Part shown: positions 1 to 13,500 of the stretch, piece after piece | Layout of the letters: the number at the start of each line of letters is the position of its first letter | How positions within the stretch are numbered: position 1 is the first letter of the stretch | DNA from: Tetrahymena elliotti 4EA | Taxonomy: Eukaryota; Ciliophora; Oligohymenophorea; Hymenostomatida; Tetrahymenidae | Reading direction: 5' to 3' | Assembly: GCA_000231825.2 (NCBI GenBank) | Contig: JH720340.1 | Coordinates: 434,001-498,000, forward strand | DNA length: 64,000 nt | Program-made: the position numbers and the translations under genes | The notes under the pieces: model-generated | What the model was told of the DNA's origin: nothing | Databases searched by the model: none | What the model saw: the letters and a program-made list of their open reading frames with translations, nothing else

Positions 1-3000
1 AGGAGTGAAAGTTGGGAAAAGTTCACACAATTTACCTTCACCAGGGAAAATATTTAAAAGTTCAAGTTAAAGCTCATCATTAATTGGTTCTAAAAAGTAA
101 AAAAAATAAATTAAATTGATCAATTTAATAATGAATACCTTGTTATTATGGTTAGGCTACCTCTTTTTCATGGAAAATAAGCTTCATCAAAACGTTAAAA
201 TAATCTTTTGTACTTTCTTATAATGAGCTTTAGAACCTTAAACAAGTGTCATATGCATCATTAAATTTCTTTAACTATTTAAATAAAATTTGTTTAAAAT
301 AAATTATTAATAATATTAAGGTTGTTACCATCAATTAAGACATAGCTATGTTGTAGTGTATTTAATTTGAAGTCATAGTATCCAATATAGATTACTCATA
401 TTCTTCATTTAATTCATCTGATGAAGGAATGACTGGAATATCAGAATCATTATTTATAGGTTTTTTCATATTTCTAATTTGATCTTAATAGTCAGCTCTT
501 GATTGAAGAGAGAGATTAAAATCTTTGATTGATTCTTCATAGTTACCACAATAGAAATTTAAAACACCTTTGTAAAGATACATGTCAAATTATTTAAATA
601 TTTTTCCATTTATGTAAGATGCTTGAGAGAGTTTTTATAATTTTTATAAGCCATTTTAGAAATTAGTTAATTAAACTTAAGGATCTTTTTATTTAGGGGC
701 ATCTTCTATTGATTCTTCATCAATTAAATTCTCTGTAGCTAATTACAAAGCATTCAAGCATCCTCTATCAAAAGCATAATTTCTAGAAGGGTTTATTTCA
801 ATAACCTATTTATATTTAAATAATTTTAAATGTTAAAAAATATTTATGAATATGAAATTTATATACCTTAGATATATCTTAGTAAGCAGTGCTTATGTCC
901 TTAATGATGATACTGCATTTAGCTCTAAGAATTAGGAGAGATTCACTTGTATCTATTTGATCAGAATGTGAATAAGCTCTTATTGCGTCTTCATAAGCGC
1001 CACTATTAAAAAGTAAATTTCCAGCCCATTTATGAATATTTGGGTCAGTGGGTTTAAGAGATATATACTTTTAGAGATCTGCAAATGCATTATTAGATTC
1101 CCCAGCAAAGTGATAGCATTTCGCTCTTTCAAGATATGATTCAGCATAGTTTTCATCTAATTATATGGCTATTGAAAGATCAGATATAGCTTATTTATAT
1201 TATTTACAAATTCCAAAACTATGTCCACGTAAATAAAAATATTTAGGGACATTGTCTTCACTTTTTTCAATAGCTTTGTCAATATCTGCAATTCCCTCCT
1301 AATAATAACCTAAATAGCATCTAACAATAGCTCTAAAATAAAAAAGATTTGCGTTAGTATCACTAATTTCTACAGCTCTATCCATTTCCTATAAACTATT
1401 TAAAATGCATTAGTTTTAAAGCTCTTAATTCTCTTAGTGTAATTTAAATGCCATATTAATAAGGCTTATTCCTCTATACAAAGCAGGCTCCATTTTTTAT
1501 TTGAATATTTTTTCTCCATTTCTAAAATGTTTAAGACCCATTTCATATTTTCCAGCCATTACTGCTAAAATTCCATCACAAAGAGACTTGTTGTATTATG
1601 AATTCAAATCGTCTTTCAAGTTGGATTCAACAGCCATATAATCATAAAGTGCATTTTAGTGCTTTCCCAAACAAAAATACCCATAAGCCCTGTAAACATA
1701 GAAAAGAGGCTTCATAAAATCTCCTAAACTAAAGTTCGAAGTAATCAAATTGAAATTATCAATGGCATCTTTATATTTACGTTTCATCAAAAAAATAACT
1801 CCTTCAGTAAATAATCTAAATTTTTCTAACATTTTCTTATCAGTGTCTAAATAATCTGATCTATTAAGTGTATGGAAGGCCTCATAAAAATCCCTCTACT
1901 CTATCTTAATTTTAGCTATTTCATACAAAGACTTTGTAACAGCTTTTTTAGAGTTATTAAATTTTATTGATTGTTCAAAACATAAGCTTGCCTCATTTAA
2001 ATTTTCTATTTAAAATAATTAAAAAATTTTCAGTTATTTATTTGGTTTGTTTAAAAAAATAAAATTACTTTATTTATAATATACTAAGCCTTTAAAATAA
2101 TATGCTTCAGAGTTCTCAGGTTCAATATCAAGCACCTAATTTCATTTTATAAAATGAGTTATTTTAAATTTGAATTAAATGTACCTCATTCAAATCTTAT
2201 AATGATAAGTCAAGTTATTTATTGTCAATATAAGTAATGGCACGCTTTAAGAGAGCTTTGGATTTTATATAGCTTTCTGTTTAAAGAGCCATAGTATAAA
2301 TATCTATAGCTTCTTAGTACCTGTTCATAAATTAAAGACAATCTCCTTTTCCTAAATAGGCAATACCCTTCTCTGGGTGTATATTGATTGCATTGTTAAA
2401 ATCTTACTCAGCCTTATCCCATTTCTTTTCTTTTATGAAGAGCTTTCCTCTATAAATATAAGCATCATAATATTTAGGATGATTTTGTAAAACTTTCGAA
2501 AGCTTTATTATAAAAAAATGATTAATTTATTGTTTTAGAAAATTAATTGATTTACCATTCTTATAGCACTTGGGATATTGTCTAATTTTTTAAAAGCGAT
2601 TGAAATGAGAAGATAAATATTTTTCCGATAATTTGGATTTTTTTCCATGACTGTTAAGAATTCCTTAACAGCTCTCTCATATTCTGTCTTACCAAGATAG
2701 CAGACTCCTAATAAATAATTCAATTCTAAATTTCTATTATCTTTTTTGAGAGCTTCTTAAAAACATCTATTTATCATAAAATTAATAAATTCTTTAAAAT
2801 TAATTCAAATTTCATCTTTTTCTATTCATTTTTTTCCCAACAATTTGGATTTTTTGTCAAATTCTAATTAAATTTTGTTTATGAAAAATAATTCTGTGGA
2901 ACTGAATAAATAACATTCATATTTATAAAAAAGATGATGGATATTTGATAAATAAAGTTATATTAATTACTATATTGCTTCTGCAAGGTTATTTTCTTTG

Positions 3001-4328
3001 AAAAGTTTTTATCCTTTTTCCAAAAGAATTATGGCTTCATCTGAAACTAATTTTTTAGGATTGGAAGGTGGGTTGTAAGTGGAAGCTTTTGAAATAGTAC
3101 GAATATGGTTTTGTGTGGTATTTAATCCTGCATCAAATGAACGGTCGTTATTTTTTGTAGTATCAAAGTGATTAGGAAGGATTTTATTCAAATCAAATGG
3201 AGCTGATTTTTCATAAAAAGAAATGTTATTTGCATTAGTTGAGTCATCAAGATTTGACATAGCTGATTCCAACCTATAATGGTCATTCATGGACTTATTT
3301 AAAACGCTGTTTTTCTAATAATTTTGATTGTTTATTTGCTTGTTATGTGTTGAGTGAGAAGAATTTCTTGTATGTGGGATGTGATAGTTGTTATTTATGT
3401 TTTATGGTTGTAAACTGGGAGAATATTTTGTACTTACTGAACCAGTAGCATGAGTATTGTAATTGTTGGTAGAAGTATTATTAGATGGATTCAATGAATG
3501 ATTATATCTTCCTCCCTTGCGATATTCTATAGTGCCATTCATTGAGGGTGTTGCTGTTCCTGAATGAGATGCTCCTGCATTTCTACCAGATGTAAGTCTT
3601 GGTTTGTTAGCAGATTAAGGAGTATAATTTTAAATTCCAATGGTTTAAGGATAATCCCCTTATCTAGAATTTTTTTCACTGCTAATCATAATATTTCTCA
3701 ATGGATGATTTTGATTATTGTTGCTGTTAGAAGAATTTGCAGGATTATTATTATGTTGATTATTTGAGTTTGAATTAGTTGAAGATCCTGCTATATTGTG
3801 ATTAACTCCGTTTTGCCTACTGCTGCTATTACTGTTATTTTTACTAATTTATAGATAAGCTTAGCCACTTCCACTGCCATTTTTACTTATACCTCCACTT
3901 GCTAAAAAAGCATTATTGTTCATATTATTTGCACTCATTGGCATAGTTCCTGCTACATGGTTACTTTAATTATGATTATAACTATTAATTGTGCTATTTG
4001 GGCCACTAGGAATTGAACCTACTCCATTTTAAATTATATTGTTAAGATGCAAATTGTTGTGATTGTTACTATTTCCTTTAAGGTGGTACTAATTAACTTG
4101 CTATTAATGAGGCTATAATGGTATATGCTATAATTAATTATTGGGTAAATTTTGGTTGATGTTTGTTAAATTGTTGTTTTATCGACGATCGTATGCATTT
4201 CTAATTAAATTAAACTTCATCTTTCTCTTAAGGTTTATAATGGCATTATTATCCTTCTTGGTATTGCTTGTGGGTATGCTGATATTTTCTAAGTCATTTA
4301 AATCCTTTAAATATTTAGGGTAGTTCAT
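1..4328 (-). CDS. TPR-repeat protein with Asn-rich N-terminus (partial, runs off left edge)
   Basis: The start is the ATG at 4328-4326 (MNYPKYLKDL...), which begins a frame that stays open through TAA/TAG codons read as Gln. Residues 1 to about 400 (4328-3100) are low-complexity Asn/Ser/Gln-rich sequence. From about 3050 down to 230 the translation is a long series of 34-residue tetratricopeptide-like helical repeats with the usual Tyr/Leu/Ala spacing, for example around 2720-2540, 1320-1130 and 345-240. TPR superhelices bind protein partners; no catalytic domain is visible. Several A/T-rich introns interrupt the repeats (for example near 2080-2000 and 300-270). The last exon I can follow (about 90-1) is reached by a GT..AG intron whose donor choice is uncertain. 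It still lacks a TGA at position 1, so the C-terminus lies outside the window. The partner is unknown; ciliates use many such proteins in cilia and basal bodies, but that is only background. Confidence 0.8.
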
Positions 4329-6337
4329 CTTTTGAGAGCTAACTCTAATATAATTTCTTGAAGTATTTTGCTATGTATTGAATGAGTTGCTCTATCTATC
4401 TATCAATCTTTTTAATATTTACCTTCTTTTTAATTAATATTAGAAAACACTCAATTAAATTTTGGAATTTTTTCTTTAATTGTTTTGTTTGATTGTTTGT
4501 TAGTATATCCTCCACTTATTTATTTAGTGTTGGTTGGTATATTTTATATATAAATCTGGTATTTTGTTTTGCAGTTTGTATTTTTAATTTATAATTTTGA
4601 ATGAGCTTTAGATGATTTATATATTCTTAATTAATTAATTATTGGTTGAATCTCAAACTTTTTTTTTTACTTTTTTCAATATTTGTTTGGATTTTGAGTT
4701 TGATTTTATTTACTCTTCATATATTCTTATTCAATCAATAATTTTAATTTTTTTGATTAAATCTTGTAAAAAATTCGTATTCATTATATTGATTGTGTTA
4801 TTAATTGCTTTAAAAAGTGTTGCTTCTCTGATAAATAACAATAATATTGTCATGTAAATCAAAATTGTTGTTAAGCTTAATTTTTCTTGATAAAAATTTT
4901 TTAATGATTTTGATTAAGATTTTTTATTAATTTGTTAATTGAATTAATTGATTGATTAACTACCTAATTTTTCATTGCGTTTTTTACCATTTATTTTATT
5001 ATATAAACACAAATGTATATTTCTTCTCAATATTTTTCTTTTTTAATTTAACCATTAATTTTCTTTTCTGATTAACCATAAAAAAATATCTAATAATTGA
5101 TAGATAATTTTACCTGCCAATATTAATTACTATAACCACTACTTATTTATTATTAAATAAAAATTATATTTATTATTTTTATTTTAAACTTCATAAAATT
5201 ATAAACTATTGTCTAATTTCAAATTATCTCTTAAATTTACCTATGCAAACGTAAAAAATAAATTTAAATATATTATTCTTGTTAACCTTGGAAAAATAAT
5301 TTATAAATTCTATTTTTCTATGTAACAAACAAAAATAAATTAATTACTTTTTATTTAGAAATAAATCTGTTAAAAACAATTACTTTAGAAAAATGTGGTA
5401 AAGTAAATTTGTTTAGATTTAATTATCAAGTGGCTGAAATTTTAATTTATGTTTACTTAATATTATTTGATATTTACATCAAAACCACTCTAACAGAAAT
5501 GAATAATTTTTTTCTAACCTAATCATTTATCAAATTACTTTTTTAGCTTTATTTTAAGAATAATAAAATACCCTTTAGCTACCTATTTTTTAAATAAAAA
5601 ATTTACTCTATTTTCCCAAAATAAACTCTAGTTTTAGCTCTTAAAATAAGTGAATCTTACTTGATAAGAAGTTATAATAAATATGAAATACAAAATTATT
5701 GGAAGATACTTACAAATTTATTTAGTGAATAAATTTGATACAGAACATACTAAATAATTCTAATTTATAACTTCTCATTGAAAAAAACTAATTTATTTTC
5801 CAAATTAAATTAAAAAAATAATTAATTTAACATTAATTTAATTAACTCTTTTTTTATTACTTAGATTTTTTAAGTTTTTATTGGCTTATGAAAATTATCA
5901 ATAAAAAATATCAAATACAAAGATATTTTGTTCTTAAAAATCATTTTAAAGAGTAATATTTGGAATATTAATTATATTTTAAAAGATATTTTCTATGATT
6001 TTTTAACTCATAAATTAAAATATTTGAAATTTTAATTTAATGTAAGATTAAATCTATAAATATACACTTACTGGATTAAAGTATCCAATGGTTAAGCTAT
6101 TCACGATATGAAAAATAATTAATTTATTTTTAATGCTTTTCCTTTATAAACAAATTAAGAAATTTAAGAAAATATTTTATTAAAATTTGAAAGGTTTTGT
6201 TTTTGATTAAGGAGATTAAAGAAAAATATTTAAACAGTTTTTATGCAAATCAATATAAAATTGATAATTAATATTATTAATAAAATTATCTTTGATTATT
6301 TTTTTCTTAGAAAAATCTAAAATCTTTTGATTATAAA
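4329..6337. other. Intergenic A/T-rich region upstream of the TPR gene
   Basis: About 2 kb of very A/T-rich sequence between the minus-strand TPR gene and a possible small plus-strand gene. Short open frames exist on both strands (for example 4642-4857 plus), but they are Phe/Ile/Leu-rich translations of A/T-rich DNA with no recognisable domain. I see no RNA gene or repeat array here. It probably holds the TPR gene promoter. Confidence 0.5.
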
Positions 6338-6690
6338 ATGGAAACATAAGTTTTAAGATACAATTGCAAGTAATAATATTTAGATATTAGAGCCTGTTAT
6401 GATAGTTTACCTAATACTGCAAATTCAGATTAGGTTATTTAAGCTTGCGATGTAAATTATTTCGGTTTTAAGCATACTTTGCATCACATATTTTATTCCA
6501 GCCAAAAATATATGCTTTAGGGAAATGCATTGAAGAAGGAAGAATAAAAGACTAAGATTTATTTGTAAAATAGAAGCTAAGTGAATACATAAATAAGGAT
6601 TAAAGCTAAATTAAAAATCCATAATGAAATCTCTTATTACTGTCAAGATACATAGCATAAATTTGTTAGTGTTTAGTAAATAAATTAATA
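6338..6690 (+). CDS. Possible small hypothetical gene (3' end unresolved)
   Basis: ATG at 6338 opens METQVLRYNCKQQYLDI..., about 115 residues that look coding: mixed composition with Cys, His, Tyr and Asp and locally higher G+C than the flanks. It has no recognised domain. The frame has no TGA for a long way and would run into the antisense of the next gene, so a real product would need a splice or stop that I could not place. The end given is where coding character fades. It could be a short Cys/His-containing protein or a chance open frame. Confidence 0.35.
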
Positions 6691-6860
6691 GATACAAATA
6701 ATTAAATTCTATTTACATAAATATGCAATTTTTTTTTTTTGGAATATATAATTAACAAAAATATTAAACAAATTTATTTTATTTAGAATAAATATATCAA
6801 TAACAGCAAGTTTTTTTATTTAATTTAAAATAATATTTGTTTTGTATCAATTCAACTACT

Positions 6861-9533
6861 TCAGTTGTTGCTTTGTTACTTTTCTAAACCCTTTGTCAGC
6901 AAATTAGATGATCCACAAAATGGGTTAAAAATAGAATTACCTTTTAAAGGTGGTGGTGGTGGTGGTTAAACATTGCCAAAGGTATTAAACATTGGAAAAT
7001 TCTAAAACTTTTATTCTATTTAAGGTGTAAAGGGTTGCTGTTATTACTGTATTACATTTTTAACTTCATTTTAACCTTCAGTGGTATTCCTTAGGCTATT
7101 AGCAAACTACTATGTTCCATTTTATTAAATAACTGGATTTACTATTTAGCTTGAAGGTTTAATCTAAGAAGAAGACATAAGATAATTAAATTAAACATTT
7201 TCTTAAGGCTTATTTCTTATGCTACTTTAAAACTAAAACTTATCTTGGTTAGCTCTTAGAGGAGAATTCCCATTTTATCTAAAATTATTTCCTTATTTTT
7301 CTGGACTATTGTTACCATTTCCATCATTAATTTTTTATCCAATAAATTTATTTTATTAAAATGGTTTAAGTTATTATAGCTAATTATTATTTCCTATTGC
7401 TTTTGATAATAAAATGTATGTTTTAAAGAATTTTAAAAGATTATTCTTAATAAGATAAATTTTATGTTTACGTTTCGAAGACACTTGAGATAAACTCATA
7501 CTCTTATTTCTGTTTTGTTGATTTAATATTTATTTTTCAGTGCTTCCTATTAAATTTATATTAGATTATTAAGATATTTAATATTATTAATATATTTTTC
7601 ATACTTTGAATTGAATGGATATTCATCTTTCCTTAAGAATCACTTTCATTACGATTTCTATTCTAGGGAGATAAGCTACTTCTTTGTTAAGGAGAAGAAG
7701 AAAATTAATTACTATTTCTTCTATAATAACTTTAATCATCACTTCTTCTATTACTACTTTTTTAGAAACTTCTGCTACTACTTCTGCTTCTGCTAGAAGA
7801 AGATACAGATCTTTTCTTTGAATAATTGCTTTCTTAATCCTCATATTTTGGTCTGTTTCTTAAAGGAGTTTCCTCTCCTCTCTATCTACTTAAGCTCCTC
7901 CTTTCACCTCTTTCAGAGCTTAATCTTCTATTATATCTATTCTCTTATTGCTTGCCATTATTGTTATAATTAAATTTATTTGCATAATTATTATAGCCTT
8001 AGTTTTAATAATATTTTTAATTATTATTCTAAAATTTATTATTAAAATTATTATTTAATTTTCTATAATCATCTTTTCCCTTGTTATTGTAGCTTTTATC
8101 CCTATCCCTCATATTATTGTTATACTATGAGTTAGAATTTTATCTGTTGTTTTCTTGTTTATTAAAATGATATTTTTAATCAAAGTAATCATTTCTAAAA
8201 TTTTTTCTTTCAAAACTTCTTCTATTTGGTGAAACAGGTCTTTACTCTTAAACTCTATTATTATTTGCACGATTGTTTTAGAAATAATTTTTGTTACTTT
8301 CACCATCAATTACAATAGTTTCTTTGAAATTATTATTATTATTTTGATTACCAGCAAAGAATTTTTTATCTTCATACTTATAATCATATCCAAATCCCTT
8401 TTAATTTTATACTTGAGACTACATATTCCTCCTATAATCATCTTCTTTTAATTACAAACAATATTTAACTAAATTTAAATAATACCTCTTATTATTATTT
8501 ATAAAAAACATAGAATTAATAATTTATAGAGAGTTTATTTGTTTTTTAATATAATCAAGATGGTATTTATTTATTAACGATTTAGCTAACTCTAAATGTT
8601 ATTTTAGAATTTCTCTTTTTTTGTTTGGTTTTTGGTTTAATAGCATCAACCAACAAAGAATATTAGATAAAATATTTGATTTTTCTTAATACAGTAAATA
8701 AATTGAAAATAAATTCCCATTAAATAGTAATTTAAATACAACATATATTGTTTAAAATTAATTATTTACACTTTCTCTAGTAGGTATCACAAGTAAGATC
8801 AATCACATTATCTTTACTATAATCAATTTTTTTCTCCTTTTTTTATAAAAGGAAAAATAAACAACAATTCTCTTTAAAAACATGAAATCAATTAATCATA
8901 GAGCATATTTTTGCATGTAAAATTACTCTAATAAAATATCTAACTTAGAAGTTATTTCGATTATTTGTTTGCTTATTATTTTAGGATTATAATAAATAAA
9001 AATAGTGGCATTACATTATATATACTATTGAGAAAACCTTCTTTTACTGTATAAGGATTTTTATCTAATTACTCACTATGCCTATTTGCCTGAATAACTT
9101 TTGTAAAATTAGGCTCTATACTCTCTATTCCGAATGGGTTTTCAGCTTATTTTTCAAATGAACATTTAATGCATTACTTGAATATATTTTTAAAATCAGT
9201 TCTATCTTTATCTTTCAGCATTGAAGATAACTCTTTTAGCGGGAAATTAGAAGATTTTTTATTATTTTCGCCTTAGCCATTAGTTTAAGATGACTCGCTT
9301 TCATCTTCTTTTAATTTTAGTAATTTGTAATAAGTTTCTTTTTGCACAAATTATATACAATTTTATATATTGCAAAAAGTACCAACATACTTTTAATTTT
9401 ATATCTAATAAAGCATCATATAATAATCTTACAAAATATTAATTATTTCATCATTATCACTTAAAAAATCATTAATATCAGTATTCTATTGAGAAATCAA
9501 ATAACTTAAAAACTATGTAGAGATATCTTCCAT
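6861..9533 (-). CDS. Asn-rich, Arg/Ser-rich (RS-type) protein, probably RNA-associated
   Basis: Start ATG at 9533-9531 (MEDISTQFLSYLISQQN...); stop TGA at 6863-6861. The N-terminal 150 residues are acidic/helical and unrecognised. A helical stretch near 8620-8430 (KREILKQHLELAKSLINKYH...) follows after one or more introns in the A/T-rich 9000-8650 stretch, where my splicing is uncertain. From about 8440 to 7620 the protein is Asn/Tyr/Arg-rich, with RRS and SSSRSRSSSRS clusters (about 7830-7740) typical of RS domains in splicing and mRNP factors. The C-terminus has a six-proline run (6951-6969 on the plus strand) and a conserved-looking NPFCGSSN segment. I see no RRM or zinc knuckle. The RNA role is inferred from composition only. 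Confidence 0.7.
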
Positions 9534-10530
9534 CTAATTGCTTAAATCAAGCTTAATTTACAATGAAATTATGTATTTTTTAATGTTTAACTTAATTTAT
9601 TTTCAAATACTTTGTTTTATAATCGTTTATTATATACCGCCTATTAATTTATTCTTAACTAAAATTTTAAATATTTCTTTGCACACTTTTTAATTATCTT
9701 TTTTTGATGATTTTTTTGCTAACTCTTCAAAAATTTCAAGATCTAAAATTTTTATTCTTAATAATAAATTGCTCATTAAATTATTTAGCATTGAAATACT
9801 TATTATCGAGATCAATTATTTTCTAATTCATTTCATTTCAACAAATAAATATCTAATGTAAAAGCCTCTGCTTATGTACCCATATAAAATAACTAACTAA
9901 CTAATAAACTATTAAGTTTATTATATAATTTAGAGAAGTATGTCATTATCTTCTTGATTTTTTGAAGAAAATAAAAAAAAATTTTTAAACTGTTTTCATA
10001 TTTAAATTAGCTATCTTCTGAAAATTTTATATAGATTCGATTAAATAACTGAGCTGAAAAAATTATTTACATTTCTTATAATAGAGTGTTGGCCCACTAA
10101 TATCTTAAAATACTATTTAATGATAAAATAAAAATGGTTCATAATGTGAAGATGATGATCACGAATCTTGTTTGTTAAGAATAAGTTTTACTAAAATAGA
10201 ACAAGTATAAATTTTATGATAGATGAATGTATAACCTATACGACTAAATAATAATTTAGAGCATTTATATAAGAAAGTCTTAATAGAAATATTTAGAAAG
10301 CTTCAATGAATCAGTATCATATGAAAGATATCTGCTATACTAATAGATAGATGACTTTCTCTTTGATACATTTTTATTAAATTAATTTAAATTGATTATT
10401 TTGCTGTTAAATTTTTGAATTGTAAGCTAAATAACAAAAATTAAGATAATAATTCTATTAAAGAATTAAAATCTTTAAGTTAAAAAATTAATAAACAAGA
10501 TTTCCTATACTTACTTACACTATTATTAAA
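9534..10530. other. Intergenic region between divergent genes
   Basis: About 1 kb between the RS-type gene (minus) and the C2/coiled-coil gene (plus). It contains an ACTA-type tandem repeat near 9891-9904. At 10220-10400 plus there is an open frame of about 60 codons starting MIDECITYTTKQQ that has some coding character but no domain; it may be a small or unannotated exon. A shared promoter region is expected for this divergent pair. Confidence 0.4.
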
Positions 10531-13500
10531 ATGATTTTTACAAATAGAGAAGCTGCTCCTAAGCAACCTAACTTTAGGATAGGCATTTAATTTGATTCAG
10601 TGCAATGCCAATAAGGATGTAAATTTAATAACTAGATAAATTAGCATAATAATATATGTTCTATTATTCTATTATTGAATGATATTAATTATATTTCAAT
10701 AGTTGAAAAAAAGATATATGCTACTTTCATTTTTACTAATTAAGAGCTAGCCAAGATGATTGAAGTAAAATTTAACTCATGATGGAATGCTTTTATTTCT
10801 TTTTCATTTATTTTAAAACACTTAGATACCTATGCAAACCCCTCTTTTATTTGATGTATATAAAGAAGATTACAAATAAAAACTAGAAGTTGAGTTATAT
10901 GAAAACAGTAGAAATTTTTTAAGTTTTTTATCATAAATTGAATCATTTTCTGTTTATTTTTGAATAGATATATCAATCGGATAAATTGGATTGAGGTTTC
11001 CAGCTAGACCTGACTATATAAATGAAATTTAAGTAAGTCCATTAAAAAATATTAGTCTTATTATAATGGTAATTAATTTCTAAAAAAAAGATGGAAGATA
11101 TAGTTAATGTAGATGTAAATGACCATATTATCAAAATAAAATACAGATTTAGTGTCCTCAATAAACTTATCTCAGCATAAAAAGAAAATAATTATAAAAA
11201 ACGATACAATTCTAATACTAAAAGAGATAGCAGCTTTGAAAAGTAGCAGTTAGAAAGAAACGGATAAGAACAATAAAAGACAAATTAACTGGATAAATCT
11301 GATAACAAGAAAAAAAATGCACTTAATAAGGCTTACATGTCTGAAAATTCAGAAAATCTACCTCCATTAAGATGCTCTTTAATCTAGCAATAAAATAATT
11401 AATAAATGAAATTTAACGAAGCTCCAAAACAAAGTTATAGAGAAGAAATGAATTCAGATTGTGTTTAAAAGATTTCTTTTGAAGAGACTATAAACAAGAT
11501 ATTACAAGAAAACTCCCAATACACCAACTTAAACTACTTAAAAAATTATGAATAGAATTAAAATTATGATAATAAAAATTTAAAAATAAGTTAGACCTTA
11601 AATCCTTTTGAAACTAGCAGAGTGGAGGATACCTAATAAGAAATTAAGACATATTCCTTCTAGCAAAATATTTTAGAAAGTTAACAAAATAACATATTTA
11701 CTAATGATAAGTCCTATAGCTTTAGTTAATAGGCTAATTCGATAGCCATGATTCCCAAGTAAAATTAGCTACCTGTAACGGACTCTTTTTCATCAAAAAA
11801 GTTTGATTAAAACATAATTTCAATTGAAAAAAAAAAATTAAATTTTCAAGAGAGCCCTTCAAACTAAAAAATTTATCAAAATTTCACACCTCAAATGAAA
11901 TATATTTACTCACCTAGATCGGATGTAAAATCTACTAGAAAAAATAATAACGAACTCACATAATTTAATGCAATAACTGCTAATAATCCAAGCATTGGAC
12001 CTATAGATACAACTAGAACATCAAGATCATAGGATATATAATGCAGAAGCAGAAGAAGTTTGAATGACATAACATCAGCATCTAGATATAATAGATTAGA
12101 AACATAAAATGATAGTATTCTAGAAAAATAAATTCCTAATCCATAAGGAATGTTAATTGATACATTAAGATAGCCATATGATTTTTCTTTGTGTGCAAAC
12201 AGTAAAGATTTAGAAGAATTTTCACATTCACAGGTTATTGAATACCTTAAAAACCTCACTGTTGCTTTATAATTAAGAGTTTAGGTATATTTTCTTATTT
12301 TATTTAAAATCAATACAAATAAAAATTTAAAATACACATTATTAACATTATTAGCACTTGAAACATTTTGAAAATGAAAATAACGTTCTTAAAGAAGATT
12401 TGATTAAACTTAAAAATTCTAGAGATTAATGCTTAAAAACATCTGAGAATATATCGCAAGTATCTTTGTAAGAAACTGTTAAACTTTAACAAGAATTAGA
12501 AGGAATAATATAAAATTCAAGAAAGTATCTAGAATAGCTTAATGAAAGCAGATAATAGTAAAATTTTTTGTTTTTTAGAAATAATTTAAAGTATTTTTAT
12601 CTCAAATAACTCAGGATTGATGACCTAAAAAATTAATTATAAAATGAACAAAATGAAAAAAGATAGCTTCAACTAAAAATAAATGAGTTGCAAAGCCAAA
12701 TATAAATACAAAGGTATCATTTTTTATCTCTATTATTATTATTAACTAAAAATTTTAAAAGTGAAAAAGATAAATTGAGTCTCTCAAATATAAATCTAGA
12801 AACAATTTAAAATAACTCAAGTTTAGACCAATTAGTAAATTTAATTTATTTTGAAAACTAAAAAAAATTTGGATGTTTTAATCATAAAATAAAAGAAAGT
12901 TAGAGAACTCAAAGAAATCTTAGAAAAAATTATCAAAGAAAAAAATGAAGTTGCAAAAGAAAATCTAAATATAAAAAACGATAACATTAAACTACAATAG
13001 AGTTTAATGGAGTTACGTTTAAAATATGAAGAACTTGATTTAAAAAATAAGCAGCTTTCAGAATAAATTATCTTGCTTACGTGTGATGAAGACTTAAAAG
13101 AAGGATAAGATCTTTCTAAAGATTAATAATATTAAGTTTAAAAAGAAATTAATAAAAGGTATCTTTATTTCATTCTTTTAATATTTTCAATATTAATCTT
13201 CATGAATACTTTTCAACCAACATTTTTGTTTTTAAAAATAAAAAAATCTTTATGTATTTGGAGGAGTTTAATCATTAGAAAATTAATAAATCAAATCAGA
13301 AAAAGTTATTGCTTTATTAAATAAAATATAAGATCGAAAAATAAAACTAAAAGAAAGCAGATCATACCAAATTTGCATTTTTCAAACAAAATATTTTTTA
13401 TTGATTTAAACAAACATTTTCTTTCAATATTTGGAGGATTAGAATGAATAAAAAGTTACTCAATCAAATCAGCGATTTTAAATAAAAAATTATTAAGAAA

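Noticed and set aside
7611..7844. Open frames on both strands over the RS-rich stretch
   Set aside because: They overlap the real minus-strand frame. The repetitive AGA/AGT/TCT sequence keeps all frames open, so they are shadows.
11906..12259. 117-codon minus-strand ORF
   Set aside because: It is antisense to the Ser/Asn-rich part of the C2/coiled-coil gene, which has consistent exon phases; no domain in the antisense frame.
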